Source of the DNA: Antedon mediterranea
Taxonomy: Eukaryota; Echinodermata; Crinoidea; Comatulida; Antedonidae
Direction: 5' to 3'
Length of the DNA stretch: 64,000 bases
NCBI RefSeq assembly: GCF_964355755.1
Contig: NC_092676.1
Span: 28,626,288 to 28,690,287, forward strand
Shown here: piece after piece, positions 37,701-47,904 of the stretch
How positions within the stretch are numbered: the first letter of the stretch is position 1
Layout of the letters: each line of letters starts with the position of its first letter
Notes under the pieces: model-generated
What the model was told of the DNA's origin: nothing
The model's input: the letters and a program-made list of their open reading frames with translations, nothing else
The model's database searches: none
Position numbers and translations under genes: made by a program

Positions 37701-40700
37701 CCTGGTATAAACTGAAGATTGTCACACATGATCATAGGATAGTCGAACGTATTATATAGTACTCCCTGTATTTACTGTAAAGACTGGGTTCGCTAATAAT
37801 AATAATAATTTTTGCGTCAGGACAATGCTTCGATAACCACTGGTCTTAAAAGAATTAATTTTTATCTCAAATTTGTCATATATGTATTTTTGTACACTTG
37901 AAGAATAATATCACGTTTGATATTTGACCTCAATGTTCACTCACCGAATAAACGTCGATCTTTAAATAAATTCCCCTCAAATAAACGGTGACCATGTCAC
38001 TCCCATAAAACATCATATGGAATAATCGTCGTCTATTTCCATTAGATTATACCCCCTCCCATTGAATAAACAACTTTCTTCCAATAAATGTCCACCTAAA
38101 AACCACCTAAACAATAAACAGCCCAGGCCGTTTTTTCAATAAATACGGTACTTTAAATCTAGCACATCTAGGGTCTAGCGTGCTGTTAAACAGAATAATC
38201 GATTAAAAACGGGTGTTTCGAAACTAGAGACCCGAGACCAGAGACCCGAGACCCAATACGAAAAGGGAGACCTAAATATACGAAAAGGGAGACCCACGTA
38301 CGAAAAGGGAGACCCCACTATACGAAAAGAGAGACCACACTTAACGAAAAGGGAGACCCTAATATACGAAAAGGGAGACCCAAATATAGGTCTCCCTTTT
38401 CGTATTGGTCTCGTGTCAGGTCTCTGGTCTCGGGTCTCTAGTTTCGAAACACCCGTTAAAAACAGATGATTTCATTTTTACAGAAACCGGTCCTATATAT
38501 TTGTCTACTTTTGGATGGGGGGGGGGGGGGTAGTTGACCGGGGGGTAGTTGACCGGGGGGGGGGTAGTTGACCGGGGGATAGTTATCCTAAGGGGGTAGT
38601 TGTCCTAAGGGGGTGGTTGTCCGGGGGTAGTTGTCCGGGGGGGTTGTTATCCTAAGGGGGTAGTTGTCCTAAGGGGGTAGTTGTCCTAAAGGGGTAGTTG
38701 TCCTAAAGGGGTAGTTGTCCGGGGGGGTAGTTGTCCTAAGGGGGTAGTTGTCCGGGTGGTAAACATCCGGGGGATAACTGTCTAGGGGGTAGGTGTCCTA
38801 GAACCATATTGTGCACATACAGGGTCATTGGGATGTCCTTCTTTGGACATTTGGATTGTACAAGCTCAGACGATGACACAATAGGTCACTTCAACTCAAA
38901 AGCTCACTATCAATTCTACTCTTTCTTTCAAGAAAGTACTATCTCTGTAATAAAACACTTATACACTATATTCATGTTAATATTCATGTGTTTCTTAGAA
39001 AATGCTGCATATAAAAAAAGGCAATAATAATGCCATTCAAAATTATTAACTTTAGGCAAACGGAAGTATTTGTACCAGCACAGGATTCATATTCAGAGTA
39101 TATCACAGACTTTTCTACCTCACCTCCTGACAAATTGAACTATGACCTCTATGACATGTCTTCAAGACCTATAACCAATCCCCTTACAATAGCTGACCTA
39201 CCAGGAACTGAAGATGCTGTAATTGAAGGCCAAAGGTCAGTGTATTATTATATGTTTTATAACTTGCTTGAAGAATCTTATTTTATTTATTTTTAGACCA
39301 TTGACCTTTGAATCAGCCGCAGTCACAAAAAGTAATTTGAACTTTAAAAAAACAATAGGCAATTAAACAAACATCTTATAGCAAACCGTATAAGGAATTA
39401 TACAGTAAATCTACATTTAATAAGTAATACAATATATTAAAAATATATATATTATAGTACTCTCATAGTAGTATGCCATTTAAAATTGTTCTTTTAGTAG
39501 TTTGAGTGGAGACCACAAACTTGGAGCATTTGCAAGCTTGAACCAGTCACTTGAGATTTCAAACAGCCAAGCTGATATACCATTTGTATCACTTTTATCT
39601 GATGTCCATGTAGTAGAATCACCTAAACACCAACATGTTGTTACTGATACAAAACAGGTGAGATATCAAAAAATGGATAGTTGTAAATATAATTTTATTA
39701 TTCTTTTATCTGCTATCTAATCAGTTGTTTTTATTTTATAAAGACTCCCAATGCATTATCATGACTGTGTTTTTTTTTAAATTTGAATTTTAGGAAGATT
39801 TAGTGACTGTCCCTTCAACACCTTCTATGCTGCAGAAGTCCTCAGAAAGTGTTGAAGATTTTGTGATGGTGGATCTAGTAAGTAATACAGATTATTTTAA
39901 GTTTATTTTAGTTTGTTAGAAACAGCTATTATTTGAATTGTCATCAGCTGTTGCAAACCCCAGCATGAGTCAGATGTCTGAAATTTTAAAATTCCCACCC
40001 CAATTCCCCAGCAGAGATTGTCATATTAATAATTATATTTAAAGCATCTTTGCCTTGTCTGTTGTTAACTTCTCGCTATGGCCTTGGTATGTCATTTGTA
40101 TATCATAATGTCAATATAACAACAAATAAAAACTTGAAAACATGAAAATTCTGGGGATGAGCAAATTAGATTGTTGTAATTCAATGAGCCAGCTACTCTT
40201 TGTATTAAATATACTACATTAACAAAATTAATAAAATGTTAATAAATTTCAACTTAAAGTTATCTACTTACAAAAAAATCAAATTTAAATAAAGGTGTAT
40301 TAAAGTAAAACAAAATGGTTACTTTTTTTCAGAAACCAGCATTTGCTCGTTCTGATCCAACAAATGATTTTAGTAGTTTTTATCGGGATTTGCAATCTGC
40401 TCCAGATTTAGAGATGTTTCAAAATCCCAGAAGCCTCTCAGAAACACTGGTAAGCTTATTTTATTTATTTTTAAGGTGATCAGGTCAAAAAAAATGTTTT
40501 TAAAGTTTAAAGATTTATTGTCCTAAACAATTTTTTTTTCCCAATTTTTATTTTAATATGCCATTTTAATTTCACATGTTTTTGGGGGACTACACATCTT
40601 TAAGCTTACAGTACTTGTTTATTTTCATAAACAAAAATGTAAAAGATATTTCAAATTGAATAATCATCAAATACATATATATATTGCAGGGGGAAGTACC

Positions 40701-40788
40701 TAAACAATTAGCAAAATATGAAGCCAGTGCGGGTGAAATAAATGAGTTTGTGGAAAGACTATTGCAAACAAAAGAAGAAAATGAATAA
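34732..40788 (+). CDS. ATG13: ATG13, subunit of the ULK1 autophagy-initiation complex, eleven exons
   Basis: Exons 34732-34803, 34920-35000, 35247-35366, 35675-35906, 36582-36678, 37107-37211, 39056-39235, 39498-39657, 39794-39877, 40333-40449 and 40690-40788 join to 448 residues (human isoforms 480-517). ATG13 bridges ULK1 and FIP200 and recruits ATG101 and ATG9 through its HORMA domain. The HORMA domain (about residues 8-195) is clear from '[20 protein letters not shown]', 'DWFNLSV', '[12 protein letters not shown]', '[11 protein letters not shown]' and 'TPAYR'. A disordered middle follows with 'FSTSPP'. The LC3/GABARAP-binding motif is kept: 'EDFVMVD' (Phe372-Val375), matching 'DDFVMID' in human. 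The C-terminal end carries '[11 protein letters not shown]' and a closing helix. Introns 3, 4 and 6 are loaded with repeats. Confidence 0.94.
35384..35535. repeat. MITE-B copy (ATG13 intron 3)
   Basis: It begins 'aagctctgtctaccagtatc' and ends 'agtttgagtgtagacagaag', with the core 'gtgatgtgcccaaatatgg'. It starts only 18 bp after the exon 3 donor. Confidence 0.85.
36194..36462. repeat. 38-bp tandem repeat in ATG13 intron 4
   Basis: From about 36241 the unit 'gttagtggttgctaggagta' + 'ctgtagctttgctcgttt' is repeated about five times, with two units carrying an extra 15-bp 'gttgctaggagtact'. Immediately before it, the minus strand of 36194-36230 shows 'AGATGAAGACTTG...CAAGTTGAAACGTC', a second hammerhead-like arrangement. 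Confidence 0.85.
36857..37095 (+). repeat. SINE body in ATG13 intron 5
   Basis: The segment 'gatgggatgtaaagctgttg' + 'gacccctgtacatagtgcac' + 'gttaaagaacttggtacact' is the typical body of invertebrate tRNA-derived SINEs. The body at 56820-56920 has the same 'cacgttaaagaacc' type of block. The tRNA head is missing or too decayed to see. Confidence 0.6.
37296..38800. repeat. Long C-rich/G-rich foldback in ATG13 intron 6
   Basis: 37296-37560 is a tandem array around 'ggacaactaccccc' (units 14-17 bp, at least 15 copies). 38515-38800 is the reverse complement, an array around 'gggggtagttgtcc' with poly-G runs. The arms are about 950 bp apart and could pair over some 260 bp. Between them lies the 245-bp element at 38211-38455 and unrelated A+T-rich DNA. 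The apparent proline-rich open frames at 37270-37430 are the C-rich arm and not coding. Confidence 0.88.
38211..38455. mobile_element. 245-bp foldback element with 8-bp target duplication
   Basis: The ends are inverted repeats: 'GGGTGTTTCGAAACTAGAGA' and its complement, continuing over 'cccgagaccagagacc'. Exact 8-bp copies of TTAAAAAC flank it at 38203-38210 and 38456-38463, as expected for hAT- or P-like transposition. The centre is a tandem array of 'tacgaaaagggagaccc', about six copies. No protein is encoded. Confidence 0.85.
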
Positions 40789-41512
40789 AAGTTAAGTTGT
40801 CAATAAGATATGATTTTTAGTGAAACTTTTATTGAATCTTGTCATGCCGAACTGCTTAAAAAAACTTATGTACTACCTGCTGCATAGAGAATGTAAGATA
40901 TAAGAATGAAATACTAATATAATGGTGAAGTCAAGTCAGACTGCAGAAAATATCTATTTTACCAGCTGCTCAGCAATTATAATAACCATCAAAACAGACT
41001 GCCGTAATTTCTTGTTTTACAACCAGCTGCATGATAGCACCATATTACAGTAATTAGAAATTTTAAACCCAGAGTTAATTTTAAGTTGAAAGTATTAAAA
41101 TATATTTATTAAAGAGTTCAAAGCTTTTATTGAATTATTTATTTGTGTTTGATTTTTATTTATTGATTATTGATTGCTACTAAGTTGCTATTTGATGATG
41201 CAAATATCTGTTTATATGTAGGTTCTGTTTTTTTCTGTTTTTAAATGTTAATTATTATTATGTGATCATAAAATAATAGTATAAAACATTGTGTTTGGTT
41301 TTGTTAATGTCTGAAATTTTGATACTGTACACAGAAAGTCTATGAAGAAGAGCAATAATAGAGGGCGGATTGTTGTCTTGATCGCGTTGGCGTTTAAATG
41401 ACTTCTAACCAATCATCTGCCAGTATCGAAGGTGACGTCTGTCTTTTGAGTGTCCCCCGCCCATGATACCATTTACCAGAATAAATCAAATCGGCAAAAT
41501 AATGGACACGAT

Positions 41513-41670
41513 GTAAAGCTTTGTCTACACTATCAAACTAGTTTGACAAAAAAGTGCCCAATTGGTAGTAATATTACCAAATATGGTAGTGATATGACGT
41601 CATCGCATCTATATAATTATGGGCACATCACATTTTGTTTTCACATAAAGTTTGATAGTGTAGACAGAGT
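41513..41670. repeat. MITE-B copy
   Basis: It begins 'aaagctttgtctacactatc' and ends 'agtttgatagtgtagacaga'. The second copy about 270 bp further on (41941-42088) has lost its left end but keeps 'gatgtgcccaaatatggta' and the right end. Confidence 0.85.
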
Positions 41671-41940
41671 CCTCTTCACCACTTCTACACGAACTTTGAT
41701 TATTAATTGTCAACAACCAAAACAATTAATCATATATTTTATCTCGTATATCGTGCAATAAAAACAAATAACGCGAAAACAAAAATAACAGAATAGTTCG
41801 TATTTACACATCATCTCCGTAAATACATTTAACATTTCAACATAAAACACTTGAAATCGTTGTGAACACTAATGTAAACAAGTGTGACGCCATTTAGATG
41901 CTTACAGTTATTACAGAATAAACATTGCGTACTTAAGATA

Positions 41941-42088
41941 AAATGTCAAATTAGTTCGACAAAATAGTGTGATGTGCCCAAATATGGTATTGATATGTTC
42001 AAATATGGTAGTGATATGACATCATCATGTCCATATATGGGCACATCACATTTTTTGACACAAAGTTTGATAGTGTAGACAGAGCTTA
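41941..42088. repeat. MITE-B copy lacking its left terminus
   Basis: It keeps 'gtgtgatgtgcccaaatatg', 'atatgggcacatcacat' and the right end 'tttgatagtgtagacagagc'. Confidence 0.82.
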
Positions 42089-42578
42089 ACGTATATTCGT
42101 GTCTAATAAGAGTTCTATAAAGCAAAATACTGGTTCATCCTGTCTGTTAGAAAGGACCATTAGCCTCCTAATGAATTTTAAATGTATAAATGATTTTGCG
42201 TCATAATGACAACATAATGACATTCAAGGAAGTTGCTGAGTTAAATTAGCGATGTTTGCTTTATATTCAATACAGCCAGAACAGACAGTATATTAAATAG
42301 TAAATGTTCTTTTGGATGATCCAAAGTCGAATAAAATTCGTACGGAACAGACAGATTACATTTAAAATGTCATGTATCACTGATAAAGTTATCTTTGACG
42401 AAAAGTGGCTTGTTTGTGTAGCCTAATTCACAATGTTGTTATCAATTTAGTTCCGCGATTCAATCATTAGTTTATTTATTCATTCATTCCTCAGTGGTGT
42501 TCATGCAGTACATAATTTGAATATTGATAAGTTATGTGTACAACCATCCTCCATGGTACACGTGACGTGAGCATGAAT

Positions 42579-42740
42579 CACGATTATACGCAAGGACGCA
42601 ATGTAAGGACTTCCAATCACAAGCGACGGATCATCCGAATGTCGTTTGTGATTGGTCAAATTATTTGCGTTGCGCGTACGACTTGTGTTGCTCGTACGAC
42701 TTGCATTGCGCGTACGTCTTGTGTTGTGACATCGAACCAA
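42579..42740. repeat. MITE-A copy
   Basis: The central stem 'ccaatcacaagcgacgga' against 'gtcgtttgtgattggtca', with 'gcaaggacgcaa' and 'cgcgtacgacttg' arms. The outer 'ggttcccactag' ends are lost or very diverged. Confidence 0.65.
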
Positions 42741-43067
42741 ACTTAAGTACGCGCTGGCGCCCGTATTCCTTTATGTTATGCAACTGATGACGCGCCGTCT
42801 TGACTCTCACGTAACCACCTGCCGTATATCATTTAAAATAATCTATGATGTAATGGCTTTTAAAAGGCCATGTATTTATAAGTAAACAGACGTGTATTGT
42901 TATAGTAATGGAACACGTTCCTAACAGAAAGCAAACAAATGATATAGTACATGTTTATCTTTGTTATCAAGTTCATTCTAGCTTTCATTGTGGTGAGGTT
43001 GTTTACTGGTTGGTGATAGAACATTGTAACTCACTATAAATTATACTTAATACGAAATATATACAAA

Positions 43068-46000
43068 ATGGATTTGTATTTAGTATTCTTTGCAAGTGTT
43101 TCTTTTGTGGGGTGTTTAAGTCAATCGGTTGAGAACCCAACGTCTGTGTTGATCCTCGGGGCAGGAGCAACCGGCTTACAGGCCGCTCAGACTCTCATTG
43201 ACAATGGAGTTGAAAACTTTTTAATCCTGGAAGGTGCAGACTATATCGGTGGCCGGGTGCATGATGTGGAGTTCGCTGGTGTTCAAGTAGAACAGGGCGC
43301 CAATTGGGCTCAACCGAGTAAAGGCAAAATTGAAGATTTGGTGAAAGAGCTTCAAATGGAAACTCATTTGACCAACTGGTACTCGTTCGTAGCTTACAAT
43401 AGCACTGGACATAATATAACGGATGAAGCAACCCAAGTTTTTAATGTGGTAAGTCTCGTTACTAGGCCTAAATTGTGGCAGATGTCAGTATTTCAATGGT
43501 CTTCTTATTAGAGGCGCATCAATTGCCAATGTTGCATAGACTATACAGAAAGGCAATCTAACAACTCACCTTGCCAAGTTAGGAATTCGTAACAATCTTC
43601 TGATGGTTATGGGTGGCTCTGCGTACTGTATATTATATTTGTGACGTGGAACTGATCGTGTCGTAGCCACAGGTAAACCCTTTGATCTCCAGAGCTCAGC
43701 ATCATGTTGTTAGATTGCCTTATACAGTTTAAGTATTGATATAGGTCCTGCTGATTCTTGTACCAACTAAGAAAATCATGATTTTTTTTCTAATAAAGTT
43801 AGGCCTAATTTTCTAGATGGAAGAAAAGCTGAGGAAAGCATTTGACATTGCTGAAGATCTTTGGGATCTTGGAGACACCGATATGTCAATTCGATCTGGA
43901 TTGAGAACGGTTGGTTGGTTGCCAAAGACGCCCCTTGAACATACAATCGAATGGTCATACACAGACTACGAATTAGCAGATATTCCAGAGGTAATTTACT
44001 AATGATCTAGTCTGTTACTTAAGCTGGAGGAATATGGAGTGAAAAGGTTGTTAGTTAGTTATTAATCTGCATTAAGTTATTAAACATAACCACAAGTTCA
44101 AAGTATCATGGATTTTTATCTTTTTGGAATATATTTTCAAATTTCTTTAAGACAATGAGCTCGACAATGAGTCATTATGGATGTTTGGCTCCACCAGATA
44201 CACCTTTCTACGTACCTACCTTTGATTGTCAATGGTGCATTCTATTTTGTATTCAGAATTTCAGTTCCATACAAATACTTTTCAAAAGCCTATTCGTTCT
44301 ATCTCAACAGGCCCAATGGAAATCTATTGTGCGACATTCTATCTTCTCTTTTGAACATTGTAAATACTATTTGCTTTAAATAGTTAATACCCCTATTGGC
44401 ATTTTTGAAACATAATACTACAGTATGTCAACCGGGATTTAATATCAAAAGCATTATTTATGTTTGACTCTTGCTTGGAAAGGCTTTCTGCGTTCTACGA
44501 GGTGACGGATTTCAACCAGTTTGACAGAAAAGTGTGATGTGCCCAAATATGGTAGTGATATGCTTGAGTATGGTAGTGATATGACATCATCATGTCCATA
44601 AATGGGCACATCACATTTTGTTGTCACATAAAGTTTTGATAGTGTAGACAGAGCTTAACTGTTGCTTGTGATTGGTAAAAATTACGTTGCATTACGCATA
44701 CGTCCCTTCATTGCGTCCCCCCATGGATGGGTTTTTGGTAGACAGCAAAATACGTCAAATTGAGCGTGCTAATGCTTTGGCAAAAACCACCCTCACTGTT
44801 TTATGTCCTAGTGAAAACCACGCTCTAAAACCTGTTTGTGGCATTAATCTATGTTTTTATTTAGCTTTCATCTTTGAAATTTCACTCCACTGAAGTTGAC
44901 GAATTTATTAAACGTGCAGCTGGTAGTACCGATGAAGACAAACCTGTATTTGTTAAAGATCCACGTGGATACAAATACATTTTCAATGCTACTCTGGACT
45001 TCTTAGCAGACAAAACTAACAGGTAAATGTATGGTTATTTATCAATATATAAATTAGAAACATTTTCAATTATTTAGAAATCGTTTATTTTTTTCAATTG
45101 TTTTTAATTGCCTAGCAACAAGATTCTTCTGAACAAAGTTGTAACAACAGTCGACCAAACGTCACCAGATCACGTGATTGTTACTTGTAGTGATGGGACA
45201 CAATACCAAGCGACCAATGTCATTGTGACTTTTAGCTTAGCCGTGTTACAAAACCAAGTTGTCACTTTCAAACCCGACTTGCCAGGCTGGAAGATGAGGA
45301 CGCTGAACCGTATCGAAATGGCGTCGTACAGCAAGATTTACGTGCAATTTCCGAAGAACTTCTGGGGTGACCGTGAGATTATCATGAGAACTAGCGACCA
45401 GCGCGGAAAGTATCCATTTTTCATAAACTTGGAAGCAGAAGGTTAGTAATAACAATGCAATCCAATAACAGGATACTGAGCTCCGGAGATCAAAGGTTTT
45501 TTTTGTGGTTGCGACACGATCAGTTAAACGCTAAGTTTAACATCATCCACCGCTCGCCGCGGAGAACATGTACATAGTACAGTAGTGTTGGTATTTGTCG
45601 CAGCCAGACATAAGATCAAAGGACTGTTACGAGTTTCTCTCTTGGCAAGGCGAGCTCAGTGTCCTATTGTTAGATTACCTTGGTAATAATAGGTATTTTT
45701 TTAACATAAACTATTTTGTTTTACTAATTTTGTTTTTCTTCACATATTTTATCAATTATTATCTTTCCCTAGGTTTGTATCCCGAAGGAACAAATGCATT
45801 ACTTGTAGAAGCGACTGGAGATGAGTCTAAACGAATCGAAGCTCAACCTGACGAAGTGACGAAAGCTGAAATCGAAGAAATGTTCAGGGGAATTTTTGGT
45901 GAGGAGAATGTTCCAAACATAACGAACATGTTCATTTCGGGTTGGACGCGGAACCCATTGACGCTAGGAGCATATTCTTTATGGACGCCAAACCTAGAAG

Positions 46001-46272
46001 AAGAGTGTGCTATTAAAATGCAGTCACGTGTTGATAGATTGTTTTTTGGTGGGGAACACACGAGCGAAAATAGTGGTTTTGTAATTGGCGCGATGGAAAG
46101 TGGCGAGAGGGAAGCTTTGAAAGTTGTCGAATGCCAAGCGGGTAAAGATTGTCCCCAGTGGGAGGCAGAGCAATCGTGTTACTGTGGAACTAATGCGGTA
46201 GCTAAAAGTTCTGCTAATATTTTTGTAATTTCATTATTGGTCTTGTTTGTGTCTTGTATTAAAACTAACTGA
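43068..46272 (+). CDS. Secreted/anchored FAD amine oxidase of the polyamine oxidase type, five exons
   Basis: Exons 43068-43448, 43817-43990, 44865-45022, 45116-45441 and 45773-46272 join to 512 residues. These flavoenzymes oxidise polyamines such as spermine or spermidine to an aldehyde, a shorter amine and H2O2. A signal peptide (residues 1-18, 'LYLVFFASVSFVGCLS') precedes the dinucleotide fold 'VLILGAGATGLQAA' and 'EGADYIGGRV...QGANW'. 'SYSKIYVQFP' has the lysine that contacts the flavin in maize polyamine oxidase. The C-terminal FAD site is 'FFGGEHTSENSGFVIGAMESG'. After that come a cysteine-containing linker and a terminal hydrophobic segment ('ANIFVISLLVLFVSCIKTN'), suggesting a GPI signal or a single tail anchor, so the enzyme would act outside the cell. 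Whether it is an oxidase of free or acetylated polyamines cannot be read here. Three introns carry MITEs. Confidence 0.9.
43545..43727. repeat. MITE-C copy (amine oxidase intron 1)
   Basis: The ends are 'aaggcaatctaacaactcac' and 'catgttgttagattgcctta', an inverted pair; the inner 'aaaccctttgatctccagag' and 'actgatcgtgtcgtagccac' are shared with the other copies. Confidence 0.8.
44511..44658. repeat. MITE-B copy (amine oxidase intron 2)
   Basis: The core 'gtgtgatgtgcccaaatatg' and the right end 'ttttgatagtgtagacagag' are intact; the left terminus is replaced by 'caaccagtttgac'. A MITE-A remnant follows directly. Confidence 0.85.
44660..44830. repeat. MITE-A remnant (amine oxidase intron 2)
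   Basis: Recognised by 'ttgcttgtgattggtaaaaa', 'acgttgcattacgcatacgt' and 'cctagtgaaaaccacgctct'. The left half is largely missing. Confidence 0.6.
45457..45692. repeat. MITE-C copy (amine oxidase intron 4)
   Basis: The left end is 'gcaatccaataacaggatac' + 'tgagctccggagatcaaagg'; the right end is 'ggcgagctcagtgtcctatt' + 'gttagattaccttgg'. It includes 'gttgcgacacgatcag', shared with 7421-7660. Confidence 0.82.
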
Positions 46273-46740
46273 AGCAAATTAAATGTACATGGACGCGCAT
46301 TGCTCATCTCTTATTATTTCTAACATGGATTAAAAAAAGCGTTAATTCTAATAAACCAATGTTTTGAACTATTAATTAATTTAACACCGTGGTTAGACTT
46401 TATCAATTGCGTTAATTCTACCGGAATCCTATGCACGGCGTTAATCGAACAAATTTAACTGGTCTAAAAATATTTTAGTCGTCCGGTGTCTTCTTCCAAC
46501 CTGAATCGTACTAATTACCATATAGATTAACACTGTGTTGATTAGTATGTCAATAATTAGTTTATTTAATAACGGTATCATCAATAAAAAATTATATACT
46601 CTTTTGATGATTCATGAAACATACGTCATAGTTGAATCCAATCCTAAATGATTAAGACAGTAGCCTAATACACAAAACATTGTCTCGAAACAGACTCCCA
46701 CGTCAGTAGAGTGACACAACGGGAAAACAAAAAGTTTACG

Positions 46741-46835
46741 CGCAAGCCATCGGTTGTTAAACGCGCGAGCCATCGGTTGTTGAACGCGCGAGCCATCGGT
46801 TGTTGAACGCGCGAGCCATCGGTTTTTGAACGCGC
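46741..46835. repeat. 23-bp tandem repeat, four copies
   Basis: The unit is 'gagccatcggttgttgaacg' + 'cgc', with small changes in the first ('gcaagcc...taaacgcgc') and last copies. The 'cgcgcg' junctions are unusual for this A+T-rich window. Confidence 0.9.
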
Positions 46836-47679
46836 GTTCAAAATGATGCATCTATCCGTGGTGTCACTCATTAAATTAACTGGCCTTATTCTGAACATGT
46901 TTTTCTATGATAAGAAATTGCAAAAGTTATGTTGACTATTCTCAATCTGGGTTCGATCAGCTAGAAAACGGCTGCGGTACCAGTAGTAATTTTGAATAGC
47001 GTGCGTTTGGCACGTCATGTTCGTTCGTTGAAGATGTTACTCTCCCTAAAATGAAATGAGATATAATTTAAGGCATGTAAACAGACCTATCGTTTCTGTA
47101 TTAGAACAATGTATATCCCGTATCCACTCTTTTATTTTGCACTCCGTAGTGTCTGATAAATTATGGTTTAATCATTTACTTTATGAATTGTCTTTTTTCT
47201 TCTCTGTAGTATAGCACTTATTATAGGAAGGTATTTTCAAAATCTTTTAAAATCAAGCATTGCAATACTATATATTCCTTTTAATCTTTCATTACATAAT
47301 TTGATCACGTGAAATTGAACATGTTTGATAGATATTATCTCAAGCACCTTTCTTGAAACAGCTGTAAACATTGAGATATCGTATACCGTACACGTTTCAT
47401 GCATCGTTGTAAATATGTTTCTAAATATTTGCGAAAACAGTAATGATTAAGTCTGACAATTCTAAAAGTTGTGTCACATTTAGTTTTAGATTTGTTTTCA
47501 ATAACAATTTTAACAATTGCTTTTGAATCTACATTTTGATCGCATACAAAAGCGTAATCGAAAATCTTAGTTATAACTAAATATGTTGTCTATAATCAAA
47601 CGTTATAAATACCAGCAGATTATTATTATTATTTAGAATAAATTTAAATCATAATTTTAAGCTAAGTAAGCTTAAAGCT

Positions 47680-47832
47680 TGGTTCACACGCAACGCAAGG
47701 ACGTAAGCGCAACGCAAGCGAGTTCGACCAATCACAAGCGAAAATTCGGATAATCCATCGCTTGTGATTGGTTAAATTTCTTACATCGCGCTTACGTCGT
47801 GGCGTTACGTTCTAGTGGGAACTAAGCTTTAG
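47680..47832. repeat. MITE-A copy
   Basis: It begins 'aagcttggttcacacgcaac' and ends 'cgttctagtgggaactaagc', with the stem 'gaccaatcacaagcga' / 'tcgcttgtgattggtt'. It lies 70-75 bp beyond the 3' end of the small precursor's coding region. Confidence 0.82.
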
Positions 47833-47904
47833 TATTTAAGAAAAATGAGGCATTGAATCAAATACAATAGATACTAAACTAACCGTTTTATTCTATCTAT
47901 TGTT

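Larger units (their letters stand above)
40789..43067. other. Spacer between ATG13 and the amine oxidase gene
   Basis: It contains the ATG13 3' UTR, MITE-B copies at 41513-41670 and 41941-42088, and a MITE-A copy at 42579-42740 ('cgcaaggacgcaatgtaagg', 'ccaatcacaagcga', 'ttgtgattggtcaa'). The amine oxidase promoter should be within the last few hundred bases. No other gene is seen. Confidence 0.6.
46273..47904. other. Spacer between amine oxidase and the small precursor gene
   Basis: The two genes converge. It contains a possible amine oxidase polyadenylation signal at 46350-46355, a 23-bp tandem repeat at 46741-46835 and a MITE-A copy at 47680-47832. The rest is A+T-rich and shows no gene. 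Confidence 0.55.

Noticed and set aside
45595-46272. 225-residue open frame as a separate gene start
   Set aside because: Its first part is MITE-C and intron; from 45773 on it is the last exon of the amine oxidase.
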